This document shows positions 10,272-23,036 of a stretch of DNA of 64,000 nucleotides, one piece after another. Numbering within the stretch: the first letter of the stretch is position 1; every line of letters begins with the position of its first letter. The stretch comes from Arcuatula senhousia. Lineage: Eukaryota > Mollusca > Bivalvia > Mytilida > Mytilidae. The position numbers were made by a program, and so were the translations under genes. A model generated the notes under the pieces. The model saw only the letters and a program-made list of their open reading frames with translations. It was not told the origin of the DNA and did no database searches. The stretch covers positions 3,133,001 through 3,197,000 of the forward strand of contig OZ020305.1 in the NCBI GenBank assembly GCA_963971305.1. Reading direction: 5' to 3'.

Positions 10272-12139
10272 AGGTTGTAGTCGGAATTCGGGACATGAGC
10301 GAGAATCTGTCCTCGTTTAGTTTAAATATCTCTTGCTTTTGTTACCTGTGTATGCTTTTACGCTTTTGAGTTTCTTTATTCGTAAGGTAATTTAAACAGT
10401 TACATGTGATAGATTTGAACCTAAGTCGTGGACATTTGTATAAATCACTAAACACTTCCACCATTATCAAGCTCCTTGATGAACATGTAAGCTGAAATCA
10501 ACCAAAAAGTATGTGATAAAGCTGAAATTCAAGATAAATTTCACAGAGTAGTAACGAAATGATTTATTCCATGGATGTATCCATTATTTTGTCGGAAGGT
10601 TCTTAATTTCAAAATAATTTCGTTTAGAACAATGTTAAACGAGAACCGTTTCCCGTCAATTTTCCGGAAATAAATCATAACGTTTTGACGTGCCAATCTA
10701 TAAAATGGCTGGTTTAGATTGAGCTATAGAGCGATTCTTCATCTCTTCATTGGATTTACTATAAATTCTTCATCTCTAGAACTTAATTAGGGTCTTATCT
10801 ACGCCAAATAAGTGACATATTGTTAACAATGGTACGGCCAAGATCTCGATGACAAGACGCTTTGTTGAAGAGGGACAAATAGCCGTAAACACATAGGGGA
10901 ATATATTGACAGATTTGTCTAGCTGTAAGTTAATGGGGCTTTCTGGCCTATAGACAAAAAAATATATAACAATAAAAATGAAACAGTCGTTTTGTGTCTG
11001 AGTTTCGTATTTTGAAAGAATAGAAGTGGCGCTTTTTGAAACGGACAATCCCATTGCTGAATACTTTCAGTAATTTCGACAAGATTCTTGTCGAAATTTT
11101 TAATTTCAATGGACTGTAAAAATTGTTAAAATTGCGTTACCATTGTTTAAAATACAAATTTTATGGATCATATCTTTTTTAAGCAAAATTAATTAAACTT
11201 GTTGTATAAAGGGTTAGAGCGAATACGCAATATTTATAAGATGTGTTTACTCGGCTATACAGTAAGCAACGTGGTTGCACAATGCATTGTGGTATATGAA
11301 AGAAAGGGTCAAAATAGGTCACCAAAAATAAGTCCGGAAAAGCTGGTACACTGATTAGTGTACGGACCGAAAGGAGGGGACCTTACAATGGCAATAAAAT
11401 CCGGTTGTAAAGAACGAGACTTTCTAAGACAACATGTAAATACGTACAAACTATTGTGTGCCTTTTGACGAAAGGGATCATAGAACTTTTTGTTGTTTTT
11501 TTTTTTTTTTTTTTTTTTTTTGGTGCTAGTAGCTATTTTGTTGTTTACCGTGCAAGTGTTTTTCTCAGAAAATTTGATATGTAAAAGTTTGTTTTTAATA
11601 CAAATGCATGTAGATTGAATTTATTAGGAAACATATTTTTAAAAACAATGTATTTTTACATTTGCTTGTTCATTTATAATGCAATTATATTGTAATTAGA
11701 AGAAAGAATTATCCCAACGCTCTCTGCTTGTTATTTTTAGCTACATATACTTTTTTCTAAAGTATGTAGATGTTGTTTTCAAAATAAATATATAAAAGTT
11801 TAAACCTCTTTTATTGTCCATCATTCAGGATTGAAAAAAAATTAAAAAGTAACAAACATAAACAGGTAATTCTTTGGCGGATTGCAACACTTCATTTCTT
11901 CTATATCCATCAACTTTTATGAGTACGTTGTTATGAACACCCACAATGATACTTTGTACAACATGCGCGAAAGTCACTGCTGGTTGACCAGAGACCCGCT
12001 AGAAAAATACCAAGCCCAGTCTCCAGACTTGTCTGACATAATTATTTTTTTTTATTTCGTCGTCTAATTTTCTATTTAACCTCCACTCGCCAGAGAAGGG
12101 GTTACAAATTGCAATCACCTTTTTCGCCCGAACGTCTGT
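10272..12139. other. Non-coding stretch with one hairpin and a T tract
   Basis: AT-rich DNA. A hairpin at 11072-11098 has 12-bp arms AATTTCGACAAG/CTTGTCGAAATT and a 3-nt loop. A 26-T run lies at 11496-11521. The 92-codon minus frame near 10776-11054 has no recognisable domain. No gene was recognised. Confidence 0.5.
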
Positions 12140-12260
12140 AACAAAGAAGACAAGAGGTGCTAATGGGGTATCTGAATGTGAAAAGTCCGATAGGGCAAAG
12201 ACAAAACCCGTAAGCACGAACGAGAACAGCACTAAGAAAACCAAAACATAAAAAAACATA
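12140..12260 (+). repeat. Dispersed AAAGTCCGAAAGGGCAA-type repeat, copy 1
   Basis: The AATGGGGTATCTGAATGTGA and AAAGTCCGATAGGGCAAAG segments and an A-rich ACGAACGAGAACAGCAC run match copies at 12490, 16430, 25870, 31060, 32215, 33080 and 49670. The reverse complement of the same repeat follows the reverse-transcriptase stop at 23036, so these copies are probably fragments of that retroelement's 3' region. Confidence 0.65.
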
Positions 12261-12479
12261 TAAAAGTTTATGGTGGATCTTGTCTTTCCTATAAAAAAAA
12301 GGGCCATCCTTGTTCTGTTGCAATCATTTTATAGATTTTCAACCAGATGAACTTGTTTTTGTTTGTAAAAAGAGCCGCGCGCGAGTACAACTTGGTCTTC
12401 CCTTTTGTTTCACTTAAAGATAAAGAATTATGACTGTATTCCATTAGTATTACATGTATGGTACATCGAAGACACTCAT

Positions 12480-12710
12480 GTTTTTATGAAGCAAAGAAGC
12501 ACATATGGGGCATTCGAGTGTCAAAAGTCCGAAAGGGCAACGACAAAACCGATATAAAACACGAACAAGAACAGTACAAAAAAACACACAAAAACAAGAA
12601 ATATCACAAAATCAACCAAACAAAAATCAACAATGCGAACTCAAGTCGTAACGAAAGTGAACTCAAGTGGTCCGGAAGAGTAAGGGGTTCCTGAGATTTA
12701 CACAGATATT
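12480..12710 (+). repeat. Dispersed AAAGTCCGAAAGGGCAA-type repeat, copy 2
   Basis: Contains GGGGCATTCGAGTGTCAAAA, AGTCCGAAAGGGCAACGAC, an A-rich run, AACTCAAGTCGTAACGAAAG and TCCGGAAGAGTAAG. It lies 225 bp after copy 1 in the same orientation. The 78-codon frame is repeat-derived. Confidence 0.75.
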
Positions 12711-13564
12711 TTATAGCTTAGGTGTGTTCATCAACTGTGTGGGCTAACGTTGGGAAATTAAAACTCCACCAGCAGCGCTAACCACCAGGGATGTTAGAAA
12801 TCAATCCAGACAATAACTTTTGCTACGCCTCACGCGCGTTTCTTCTATTCAAGACTTGTCAGAGGCGCTCTACCAAAAAATTGAAAATACCATGCACCAT
12901 ATATCTAGAGCGCTCGACTTACTATGATAGCACGTTACATTCTTTTTATTTGAAAAACGAATATTCAACGCGAGATCACCACTAAAACACAAATAGGGTT
13001 CACGGATACTCACAAACTTAAAAACCTTTAATAAAAGAATTTGTGTTTCAAAAATGAAAATTGATAATGATATATTAACGAAAAAACAATTCCGGAAAAA
13101 AATGTCCCTTCTCCTACAATGCAGGTCAGCATAGAGGGTTTTCATAGTGTTTAATCATCTTCACATAACAAAATATTCTTAAATACGCATACAGACATGA
13201 CAGATCTGTTTAAATATATTTGCGCTAGAAGCTGATGTAATGTACCCCGAAGGCAAGGAAATTATATCGTATTAAAGAGAAATTAAATAAACCTTCATTT
13301 AAAATAAAAAGATATATATATTCGATATCTGCAAGAGTTGTGTCGCTTTGAGCTTTAGTAGCATTTTTCCATGTTTACGTTGCTTTTGTTCAAAAATGTT
13401 TGTATGCCTACCACACGACAAAATCTCATGCTGTACGGATATCATTTTTCTCTCTGATTGTATGCATTTTGTTAACTAAAAAAGTACAATATTATAATCC
13501 GAAAAAGCTTTCAATGTATAATTTTGTCACCAGCATCTCCGATGAGATTTTTATACAAGATTAG
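12711..13564. other. Non-coding stretch
   Basis: AT-rich DNA with no recognisable exon, RNA gene or element ends. The 91-codon minus frame at 12870-13145 has no detectable domain. Confidence 0.4.
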
Positions 13565-13570
13565 CGTTAG

Positions 13571-15239
13571 TACGGTGGTACATTTAGGACACTCATTTTT
13601 TTATTTTTATTAAAATTTATCTCGAGCGCACGACTTATTATCTCGAGCGCACGACTTATTATGTCGTGAGCACGACTTTTTATCTCGAGCGCACGACTTA
13701 TTTTGTCGTGCGCACGACTTATTATCTCGAGCGCACGACTTATTATGTCGTGCGCACGACTTATTATGTCTAGTGCACGACTTATTATCTCGTGCGCACG
13801 ACTTATTATCTCGAGCGCACGACTTATTATGTCGTGCGCACGACTTAATATCTCGAGTGCACGACTTATTATCTCGTGCGCACGACTTATTATGTCGAGC
13901 GCGCGAATTATTATGTCGAGCGCACGACTTATTATGTCGTGCTCTCAACTTATTATGTCATGCGCACGACTTAATATCTCGAATGCACGACTTATTATGT
14001 CGTGCTCTCGACTTGTGTCGTGCGCACGACCTATTATCTCGAGTGAACGACTTATTATCTCGTGCTTTCGACATATTATCTCGAGTGAACGACTTATTAT
14101 CTCGTGCTTTCGACATATTTTCTCGTGTGCACTATAAAAAAATCACAAATTCCCATCTTTGCACCGTTCAGCCTCAGACCTTTTCCTCATTTTCTGTTTT
14201 GCTCAATTAAATATTAAATTTTCAATATTGGAGGTCACTTTTAAAACATTGGGATAAACTATCACAAGATGAAGAAGCAAAGCTATTATTTACGGGAAAA
14301 CCTATAATATAGATCACTGCAGATATAAAAACTTGAAAGAAATGGTTACTTCTGCTATTTTAAAAAGAAAATCAAATTTCAATCGACACCATAATAAACA
14401 TTTATATATCAATTAGATAAGAATTAGATAGATCTTGACACAAACACTACACAGCACAGTAAGATCTAAGGGTGTCCAGCCCAATAAATCTTAAATATAA
14501 TTATTCATATATAGATTTAAAGTGACAGGCTGCTGATGAAGGGTGCTCACTATAAGAAAAAGTCCCAGAAACACTCGATATCAACTAGAAATTAAACTAT
14601 AAATCAAGCAATCAACTATCTAACTAAAATATTAATTTAAGATAAAATTATAGAGTAGAAATTATTTATATAAATTGACAATATGGTCATATCCTCAAAA
14701 CCTTATTGGAGTGATTGAGTTAGAAATGGCCACGTTATTAATATTATACTGATTATAGTATGATTTGATATAAACACTACGTAATCTTTGATTTGGGGTG
14801 CTTGGATTGGAATTGACCACGTTATTTATATCATAATAAGTCGTGCACTCGAGATAATAAGTCGTTCGCACGACATAATAAGTCGTGCGCTCGAGATAAT
14901 TAGTCATGCGCACGACATAATAAGTCGTGCACTCGAGATATTAAGTAGTGCGCACGAAGTAATAAGTCGAGAGCACGATATAATAAGTCGTGCGCTCGAC
15001 ATAATAAGTTGTGCGCTCGAGATAATAATTCGTGCTCACGACATAATAAGGCGTGCGCTCGAGATAATTAGTCGTGCGCACGACATAATAAGTCGAGAGC
15101 ACGACATAATAAGTCGTGCGCTCGACATAATAAGTTGTGCGCTCGAGATAATAATTCGTGCTCACGACATAATAAGGCGTGCGCTCGAGATAAATTTCAA
15201 TAAAAATAAGAAAATGAGTGTCCTCAATGTACCACCGTA
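13571..15239. mobile_element. Foldback element with 21-bp satellite arms
   Basis: The termini are inverse copies. TACGGTGGTACAT followed by GGACACTCAT, an AT stretch and TTTATCTCGAGCGCACGA on the left match the inverse of the right end, finishing ATGTACCACCGTA. The next arm portion is a tandem array of 21-bp units with a TCGTGCGCACGA or TCGAGCGCACGA core and a CTTATTATS spacer: 13620-14134 on the left and 14836-15192 on the right, in opposite orientation. CGTTAG flanks both ends (13565-13570 and 15240-15245), a probable 6-bp duplication. If the palindromic G/C at the ends belongs to the element, it shrinks to GTTA. The 700-bp centre lacks a transposase. Long SCARLIMS-type frames are satellite artefacts. 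Confidence 0.88.
14220..14420 (+). pseudogene. Possible coding relic inside the foldback element
   Basis: In + frames the centre reads LKHWDKLSQDEEAKLLFTG, then after a frame change RYKNLKEMVTSAILKRKSNF. The first peptide resembles C-terminal segments of LINE-type proteins in general flavour only. No domain can be named. It may be a captured fragment or chance. Confidence 0.25.
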
Positions 15240-15245
15240 CGTTAG

Positions 15246-16429
15246 AAGCATTTCCAAATTGTTTTATAAACTAGATGAAACATTTTGGGAACTTTAGAAA
15301 GAACTCCAAGTTCCGCAACATCATTATTTGCATGTTCCTGTATGTCACTGGTGATGTCGATATGGATATCACTTCAATGCAAAAAGTATATCATAAAATA
15401 AAAGTTCATTTTTCAAATATTATTATACATTTTCCTAATTAGGAATTACTATCCCTGTGGTGGTCGGGTATCAGAGGACCGTTTTTACTGTATCACCAGG
15501 AGGGGGTGCATGGGATGGGGAGGGTCTTACTTCCACTATAAAGGTACAATTGTAGGTACATATGCGAGGCCCAAACGGGTTTATTTGTTGGAGTGTGCAT
15601 TATGAATAGCAGATGTAAAATATATAAGGTGTACTATTCACAAATTCATTAGAAAAAGAATGAAACTCAAGATCCACGCCTTGTCTCCTCAAGACCTTTA
15701 TTAATGTATTTGGTAAATTTTACCATTCAAATTTTGATTTTGATAGAATATCTATCATTTTAATACCGATATATGGATTGGTCACATAAATGGATTAGCA
15801 ATATATGAATTGGTGTCTTTTTCAGCGGCCTATACATGAATAGGGTGGAGCATGAATAATCTGTGTCGCACGCCTGAACCTTAACATACTTGGAGTAAAC
15901 CTCACACCCCTCCCAAGTTCCCTAGTGTACTATACACAGTCTGTTTAAGGTCGAGGTCATGAGAAAACATGTCCCATGCAGTCTTTGTGAGTTCAAGGTC
16001 ATACGAGAACACGTCCCCATGCGGTTTTCAAAAAGTTGTTGGTCAGATGTTAGCCGTTTATTGGGTTGAATTAACTTTTGGCCGTCGATCTGCTTTACGT
16101 AGATGATCAAACTATTTGTAATTACTTTTTTACCATGGTGCTGTGCCTAAGCTTGACCCCTTTATTGAGTCGCTACATGACTCTAATTCTACAATTGTAA
16201 GATCGAAGAGGGAGGTTAAAACCCACTATTTACTGCGAAATCCCTGCTCCATGTAAAACAATTGCGGGTTTCAATGACTTCAATCTATTATTACCATGTT
16301 TGTCTACTCTTTTAAACATTTCGATGTAACATATATGTACATACATCTATGTACCTTTATAATGGTTTCTCAGCTAGTTTCTAGAATATGAGCAAATTGA
16401 GAAAAAAACATTTTACTAGAAGCAAAGTG
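15246..16429. other. Non-coding stretch with a short duplication
   Basis: Near 15950-16030 a segment of about 53 bp is duplicated (AGGTCATGAGAAAACATGTC, then AGGTCATACGAGAACACGTC). The sequence around 16200 (GATCGAAGAGGGAGGTT) is a short fragment of the tail repeat seen at 6085 and 63060. Nothing else was recognised. Confidence 0.45.
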
Positions 16430-16640
16430 GTATAAATGGGATTTTCGAAGGTCAAAAGTCCGAAAGGTCAAGGACAAAATCAACACGTGAGAGAATAACA
16501 CGAAAAAACCAAGACCACAAAAATATAGATTAAAAAGAGTGAACATCCATCAGGAATTTTTAACGAGAGTCCGTATTGAGAATGAACTTAGGTGCAGCGG
16601 AAAGGTACACAGTTCCAATTTACATTTAGATTAGCAAATC
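16430..16640 (+). repeat. Dispersed AAAGTCCGAAAGG-type repeat, diverged copy 3
   Basis: GTATAAATGGGATTTTCGAA and GGTCAAAAGTCCGAAAGGTC open the copy. The later TTAACGAGAGTCC and GGTGCAGCGGAAAGGTA segments match the second half of the family. Same orientation as copies 1 and 2. Confidence 0.65.
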
Positions 16641-17386
16641 TCCTGGGCAAACTTTGACAATTTGTTTTGTTTTAAGCTGCCTGTCAACCATCCCGCATGT
16701 GATTTGTAGCGTCACCTCAGTTTAAAAAGATGTTCTTAACATTCTAATGGAAACAATAAATTAAAAAGGGTGTCGATACAGTAACGAAATACTGACAATA
16801 AAAATGCTTTGTCAGATATGATTTTAACATCACTGTGACTAACACTACCATTAAAGTAAATTAGTACGACAGCATCTTCAAATATTTATAGATTTAACAG
16901 AAATAGGACTGATGAACGATCTATCAACTGTAATAAAATTATTTTCTTGAGAAATCCAATTAGTAAATTGATGTATTATGTTATAAGGGGATGTAAATGC
17001 GAGGAAAACATGTTAAACATAAATTCAAATATTGTAAACTATATTTCATTTCATTTCTAGTAAATTGTTATATTTACAATTTCTACAGAACAATTTTGGT
17101 AATGGATGATAATAAATGAGAAGACTCGTATTAGCAGTAGAGAAGTTATGATCTACGATACATATTTGTCCCATTTGGTACTCCAATGGGTCTTTCAATT
17201 GAGTTTTAAAAGCAACATTTATTTAAAACTTATTACAAGCAATCATTTTTCCCTGTATTCAAAATGTACGCCGATTCATAGCTTATGTATTTTTTTTACT
17301 TTAACTAGATTAACGGGAAGTTAAGTAACATTCTGCAATTTATTTTATCTCGCCCTCGTGACTTTTTATGTAGTTTTATGTATATC

Positions 17387-17435
17387 ACCCGGTTAACCGG
17401 TTAATCGGTCGGAAGATTTATACGATTAACCGGTT
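17387..17435. promoter_or_regulatory. Cluster of AACCGGTT palindromes
   Basis: Two perfect AACCGGTT sites (17395-17402 and 17428-17435) are spaced 33 bp apart. ACCCGGTT and TTAATCGGTC near-matches lie beside them. AACCGGTT is the known Grainyhead/CP2 consensus. A third perfect site is at 871-878. No gene start is visible nearby, so a regulatory role is unproven. Confidence 0.3.
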
Positions 17436-17439
17436 AGTA

Positions 17440-20400
17440 TATTTTGCGTTTGAGCAGTTGGCCATCCTTATAGTCAAGTCGAGGGGGAAAACAGGTGCTC
17501 GAAAGGGTAAAAAGATCCTTGATATAATTATGCTTCCCATTAATTTAGTAGTGATGGTCAAATCCGGTAAGAAGGACAGCAATACAAACACTCTAATATA
17601 ACATAACATACATGTAACAAAATGACTAACACTTACTAATAATATAATATAACTGTATGACCAATTAACACCTGAAACCATCTAAGATAAAGAAATCCAG
17701 TGGTTGCCTATGTAAAATTTGGCCGTGTAAGAAATGGACGTGTCTCAAGCACGATCTACCAAGGAACTCTGTATATGTCTGAATATGTATAAGGAGATAA
17801 TGGGATATGGAATAAGTGTACGCCACGCAACCTACAACATAAACGACAATTTAAAAAAAAATCCAGACGGAAAGTATGTTTTGTGAGCTGACGCGTGTTT
17901 TTGTCGTAAAACGTATTTTTTTTTATTGTTTCGCGTTTAAATAAATGTCCTCTGGGTCTTGATTTCATAATGGTGCATTTAATTCTTTGCTGAAGTGTAC
18001 AAAAAATGCAACATAGCATCACTTTCAAACGGTAGTATTAAGCTTAAACATGTGTAAAGGCTAAAAGCAGTTGCGCATACATGTTTATTTTTTCTACCTG
18101 TACTTTTTACAAACAACCGATAATGAGAAAATTGTAAATACTTACAAATGGCATAATATAGTGTGTTCAATATGGATGGTTTCAACATCGCATTTATAGA
18201 TGGATACACAATTCCTCAGTCATACATTATTCTACAATGTTTTCACATCATCAAAAGAGTAATGATAATGGATTTTACTTTAACTTTTCGTCCGTCAATT
18301 TCATATATCTTGTCGTCAATTTGCCCTATCCTATATGTAACTTGCACCATTCATCTTTCTTTTTTCTTTTCTCACCGTCATTTACATCATAAAAATCATT
18401 ACGTCCCAACATGGCTATCAAGAAGCAATATGTCGCTTCCAATTCTGTAGAATCTGAAAATCGAATGAGGTGTGAACACGAGAGACAAGCGAACTTGTGA
18501 AATTAACACCATCTTCCATTTAACTGCTTAACAACTCTGCTGAAATAGGCATAATTAGTAAAGCTCTAAAAGCATTTTCCATCTCTATCCCTCATTTGTC
18601 AATTCCAGTTAAGGTCCTCTTCCTTTTCCGGAAATTAAAAAACCTGGAGGTCAAACCCGACCAATTTAAGTAACTTCTTTTTATTATGTTACACAACGTT
18701 GTAATCGAATCCGAATGACAGGTTTTAGAACGTTTGCAATAACAGTGTCAGGACGTATTTGCTTTGTCTTGTGTTTAAAGAGTTGATAAAGAATGAAAGT
18801 TGACGGAACACATGTCTTGTCAGGGCCCGTTATCCGGGTTTGATTTTAATCATCTTTATTCCTGGTTACGTCTTTTATGAGAATAATATGGAAAGACTTG
18901 GGACAAAACAATTATTTGCATTGTCAATACATGCGGTTAACCTTAATTGGTCTAAACAGTTTCTACGATTCTATTAAAAACCGACAGAATACCAAAATGG
19001 GCGTTCAACTCATTTTATGATATATTTACAAGATACCTTATATAACCAAATTTACAAGTAGCTAGAACAAATAAAAACAACTAAGACCAAAACTCATACT
19101 GCATTATAAAATACAATTGAAGTAAGCAATCCGATTTACCTAGAGATAAAACAGGAGAGGACATTGCTGCTTTTGAAAGGGAAATATTTGTGAGTATTAT
19201 TTCATTAAATCGATACACTTTGTACATACATGTATGCAACTCTGCCCATAAGAATCCCTTGCATTGTATACATTTTAGATGTGTCTGTCCAAAACCAAGA
19301 ATCTTTATCAAAGCTGATGTTTGTTATTGTCAAATTTATGTTATTTGTTTTTGTCAAGAACAGGGTCTTTCATTGGCACTTTAGGATTGGGCTTGAATCA
19401 TATGTAGTTTATTTTCAATCCAGGGCCAAGTGAGCAGTGACCGCTGGTCGCGGATTTTTAAAATTTTCGTTTATAATGTAGATTGTGTCGCGTACACTTA
19501 TTCCACATCTCATTATCTTCTATGAACAGTATATTATACTTATTTTTTTTCAATTCTTCATGACTACATTGCAGAACGGATACATGTATAGTATTTTAAT
19601 TCCTGCTTTTCGGCCATAGTGATTGGAATTTCTATCGAAACAATTAACATTGTTGTCTTAAACAATCTTTCGTGTTTAAATCTTGAGAAGACCAATCTCT
19701 GTTTCTAAATGAATAAATGCTAAAACTCATTGAGATGTGAATGTTTTGCCATTCTTATAGTTTTGTTTCACCAAGGCCTGTCATTGTTACATTTTTTTTT
19801 ATTTGTATTATTATATTTCGCAGCAATAGATTGAAACTTTACAGTGATGCAAAAGAAGCATTATCATTCACTAATCTTGACATGCAGTGACCTTGAATGC
19901 CCCAGTAATGTTAATTCCTTTCATTTTTTCTTTGATCAAAACCTTTGATTCCTTTAAAATATCAGGACATATTTGCGTTTGTCATTTGATGCCTCGTAAA
20001 GCACTCCCACTATATACTTAGCGTTAAAACTCCGGTTATTCAATATCTCATTACTCCAGTCATTAGTGAACGGCTTACAAGTGCAAAGCTAATGATACCA
20101 AAATTATAGGGTTTTAACAAATATTAATCCGGTTGTGCAAATTTGGGCGGGACTGTATTGACAATACATCTAATTTTCAATTATAAGATCAGCCTAAAAT
20201 AAGTTCTGAATACCGGGTCGGTCAGATATCAATTAATACCAAGCAAGTAGCCCCACCGATCCACCTGGCCTGTAATTAAGTGGTACCAATGGAGCGTGCC
20301 CCTCGTCTTTTGAAACGTTAGGGTATAGTGTTCATTTATGTCCGAACACTGCTAGCTGTAATTCGCAAACCATAGGGCGGTTCATCAATTTGACATGCAC

Positions 20401-20661
20401 TAAAATTTAACAATAGATCCGGATAAATCTTCCTTTAAAGCAATAGCTAAATTAGTATCCTTTTGGTAATTGAAACGTCCATTTAAAAGATGATAGTGAA
20501 CTAAATTATATAAATAAATTTAAATTGTGGTTTATGGTTCCCCAAAGGAAATACGTTACATTAAATATTAATTTTGTAACGCTTCTGTCTTGATATAGAA
20601 TGATGTCCATGATGAGTAAGCTATGGATGGTATTACCACCACATATTCACTATATAAGCTA
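17440..20661. other. Non-coding stretch with repeat fragments
   Basis: GGGATATGGAATAAGTGTAC near 17811 matches, in the same orientation, GAGATGTGGAATAAGTGTAC near 29721. The inverse GTACACTTATTCCACATCTC occurs near 19493. CAGAATACCAAAATGGGCGT near 18985 recalls the relic at 2167-2400. No exon was recognised; the frames at 18163-18450 and 19081-19433 have no known domain. Confidence 0.45.
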
Positions 20662-21525
20662 TAGTCTATCAGCCAACCCTCAAAAATATCATTTTGAATG
20701 TCTACCCCTGGGAACAGCAGTTTTTCGGTGGTTTTATATAGTTTAACATCTAAACTTTCAAATTTACCTTGTTATACCGGAATATAAGTGTCAAAACAGG
20801 GTATAACATGCGCCATTTTGAATGCACCCATTTTGACAGACACAAATCATGTTGAAAGCATTGAATTCAAATTGCTGTCAAATTTTTACAATGCGATGGA
20901 ATATGATTCTGTAAAGTGTTATGTAATCAGTATAATATGAATAAAAATATGACGTATAATATTTATCGATAAGTATCGATGAAGTTCCGATATCGGGGCT
21001 CCTTCAAACACCCTGTAAACGTGGCTTTCTTTCGTTTAATTTTTGTCATTCTTTCGTCGCTGTAGTCATATTTGCAATGTATGTTTGCTTTCAATGACCA
21101 TAAATCGTTCATTGATATGTATTCTGATCATAACAGTCGATGGGTACTTAGAAAGTTACACCAATGGGCAGATAATCGAGCCACAATACTTCCTATGCAT
21201 ATTTGAGCTAAAACCTTAGTACAGAAACGATGCATTTAACATTCTGTTACATGATATCTATTTGATAAAAAATATGTTTTTATTTCAAATGTGTGGTAAT
21301 ATACATATACGAATCGATATACTCATCAAGAACCAAATTTGCACAATGCTTTTTTTAGTAAAAAAAGGGGGGTCTAAGTAGATGCTTTTAAAGTATTAAG
21401 TATCACAATATTTTGTTCTTTAGTACGAAATGAAATGCACAAAAAGGTTCAAACATGTAAAAATATTATCGTTAGATAGATTTACAATATCTAAAAGCTT
21501 ATTTTCCTTGTTTACTTTGATGTGC
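20662..21525 (+). repeat. Left arm of a 4.4-kb inverted repeat
   Basis: The sequence from TAGTCTATCAGCCAA to CTTGTTTACTTTGATGTGC matches the reverse complement of 24210-25104 over nearly its whole length, with scattered substitutions and small indels. Landmarks are ATTTATCGATAAGTATCGAT, a GATATCGGGGCTCCTT segment, CATATTTGCAATGTATG, and AAATTTGCACAATGCTTTTT before a G run. The outer boundary is flanked by CTA (20659-20661). Confidence 0.85.
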
Positions 21526-21589
21526 TATATGCCCATCTATAGTGCATTTGTTAACACCAGCTCTGAAAAAAAACGATGAACCTATCTCT

Positions 21590-21730
21590 CTTTGGAAGAG
21601 GAAGATTTGGCAGCATAAAACCTGGTTGTACCCAATCAGGACGATTTCTCTGGTATGTCATGCGTTGTTTGGTATATTCGTCTTAGATGTATGAGAATGA
21701 TCATCCCAGTTCGGTAGTTTTGTCGTTACC
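21590..21730 (+). repeat. Tail-repeat fragment (family of 6085-6290)
   Basis: CTTTGGAAGAGGAAGATTTG, AGCATAAAACCTGG and ATCATCCCAGTTCGG match the order of the copies at 6085, 33800 and 63060, but the copy is internally shortened. It lies just upstream of the reverse-transcriptase relic, so an earlier insertion of a related element may be present. Confidence 0.5.
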
Positions 21731-21734
21731 TAAA

Positions 21735-23036
21735 TTGACAAAGCACCAAAAAACCTCATTTTTGTGTGCAAGAAACACGATATTGACTGTTTGACAGCTG
21801 AATTGGGGGTTGGTTTTACCAGCAATAGCACCACATACACGGCTACAACACTGTCTAAGGAGGAAATCATTGACAATCAGAAATCTGTCCATTTCCTCCT
21901 TCGACCTTTCTGTTGGTGGCAATAATGATGACATTCCATCCCTGTATTAGATTCCTAAATTATATAAAAATCCATACAAACAGCGCTTCATTGCAGGGTC
22001 ATCCAAATGTACAACTAAGCCTCTTTCAGTTCTGTTGACTTCAATACTTACGGCAACTAAATCTGGCCTCCAGAAATATTACGATTGTTGTTATTCTAGA
22101 AATGGTGTCAATCAAATGTGGATCCTGAAGAATTCGAAAGAACTGATGGAGATTCTCAACTCTAAATCAGTTTCAATCTTGTAAGTGCATCAAAACATTC
22201 GATTTCGCCACACTTTACACTTCTATTCCACATGAAATCGCAGCTTTTTCAAAAAGAATGGAAAACGCAGTTACAAATATCTAGTAGTCGATTATACCAA
22301 GACATACTTTGTCATCAATGAGTCTAAGAAAAAGAACAAATTTACAGAAGACCAAAATATCGACATGCTCAACTTTCTTATTGACAACATATTTGTTCAG
22401 TTTGGTGGACGTGTTTTTCAGCAAACAATAGGGATTCCAATGGGCACTAATTGTGCACCTTTGCTTGCTGATTTGTTTCTTCATTCACATGAAGCAGACT
22501 TCTTACAATCTCTTCTAGACAAAAAAGATCGTTGACTGGCTCTCTCTTTCAACCTCACGTTCCGTTATATTTATGATGTCCTTTCACTAAACAATTCTCG
22601 ATTTGGTGACTTTCTCCATCTCATATATCCCCAGGAGCTTGAGATAAAGGACACAACGGATTCTAGGATGTCTGCTTCATGTTTAGATCTATATCTCGAA
22701 ATTGATTCTCAAGGAAGACTTTCAACAAGGCTCTATGACAAACGTGATGACTTCAACTTTCCAATCGTCAACTTTCCCTTCTTGTGTAGCAACATTCCGT
22801 CCGCTCCAGCTTATGGAGTTTACGTATCTCAATTAATTCGTCACTCCAGAGCGTGCGGGACTAACATCGATTTCCTTAGCAAAGTGCCACGTCTGACGCA
22901 AAAATTGCTCACACAGGGTAATGTTGCTCCTCGGTTGCTGTCTTTACTCAAGAAATTTTACGAAAGACATCATGCACTTTTAGACAAATATGGGATTTCG
23001 GTCTCTCAGATGAGAGCAGATGTTGGTTTGGTATAG
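21735..23036 (+). pseudogene. Penelope-like reverse transcriptase, broken
   Basis: Conceptual + strand readings, in shifting frames, give DKAPKNLIFVCKKHDIDCL, TATTLSKEEIIDN, DIPSLY-stop-IPKLYKNPY, QRFIAGSSKCTTKPLS, NQMWILKNSKELME, GIPMGTNCAPLLADLFLHS, FRYIYDVLSLNN, LYDKRDDFNFP and YGVYVSQLIRHSRACG, ending with a stop at 23034-23036. The order matches RT motifs of the Penelope/TERT-like type: the LPxLYxIPKLHK strand, the conserved RFIAGS segment, GxPMGxxxAPxLA, and the YxDD box. Decay is clear: an in-frame TAG replaces a Trp codon, stops and frameshifts occur near 22190-22290, a stop follows KKDR near 22533, and the catalytic box is YIYD, so the first catalytic Asp is gone. The 122-codon frame at 22668-23036 is the intact C-terminal part. 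No endonuclease domain was seen. The clade assignment is from recalled motif order, not a search. Confidence 0.8.

Noticed and set aside
13620..15192. CRISPR-like array of short repeats
   Set aside because: The units are contiguous tandem repeats without unique spacers and lie in inverted arms of a mobile element in an animal genome.
13610..15297. Long SCARLIMS-type and HDLLSRA-type frames
   Set aside because: Satellite artefacts of the foldback arms, present in several frames and on both strands.
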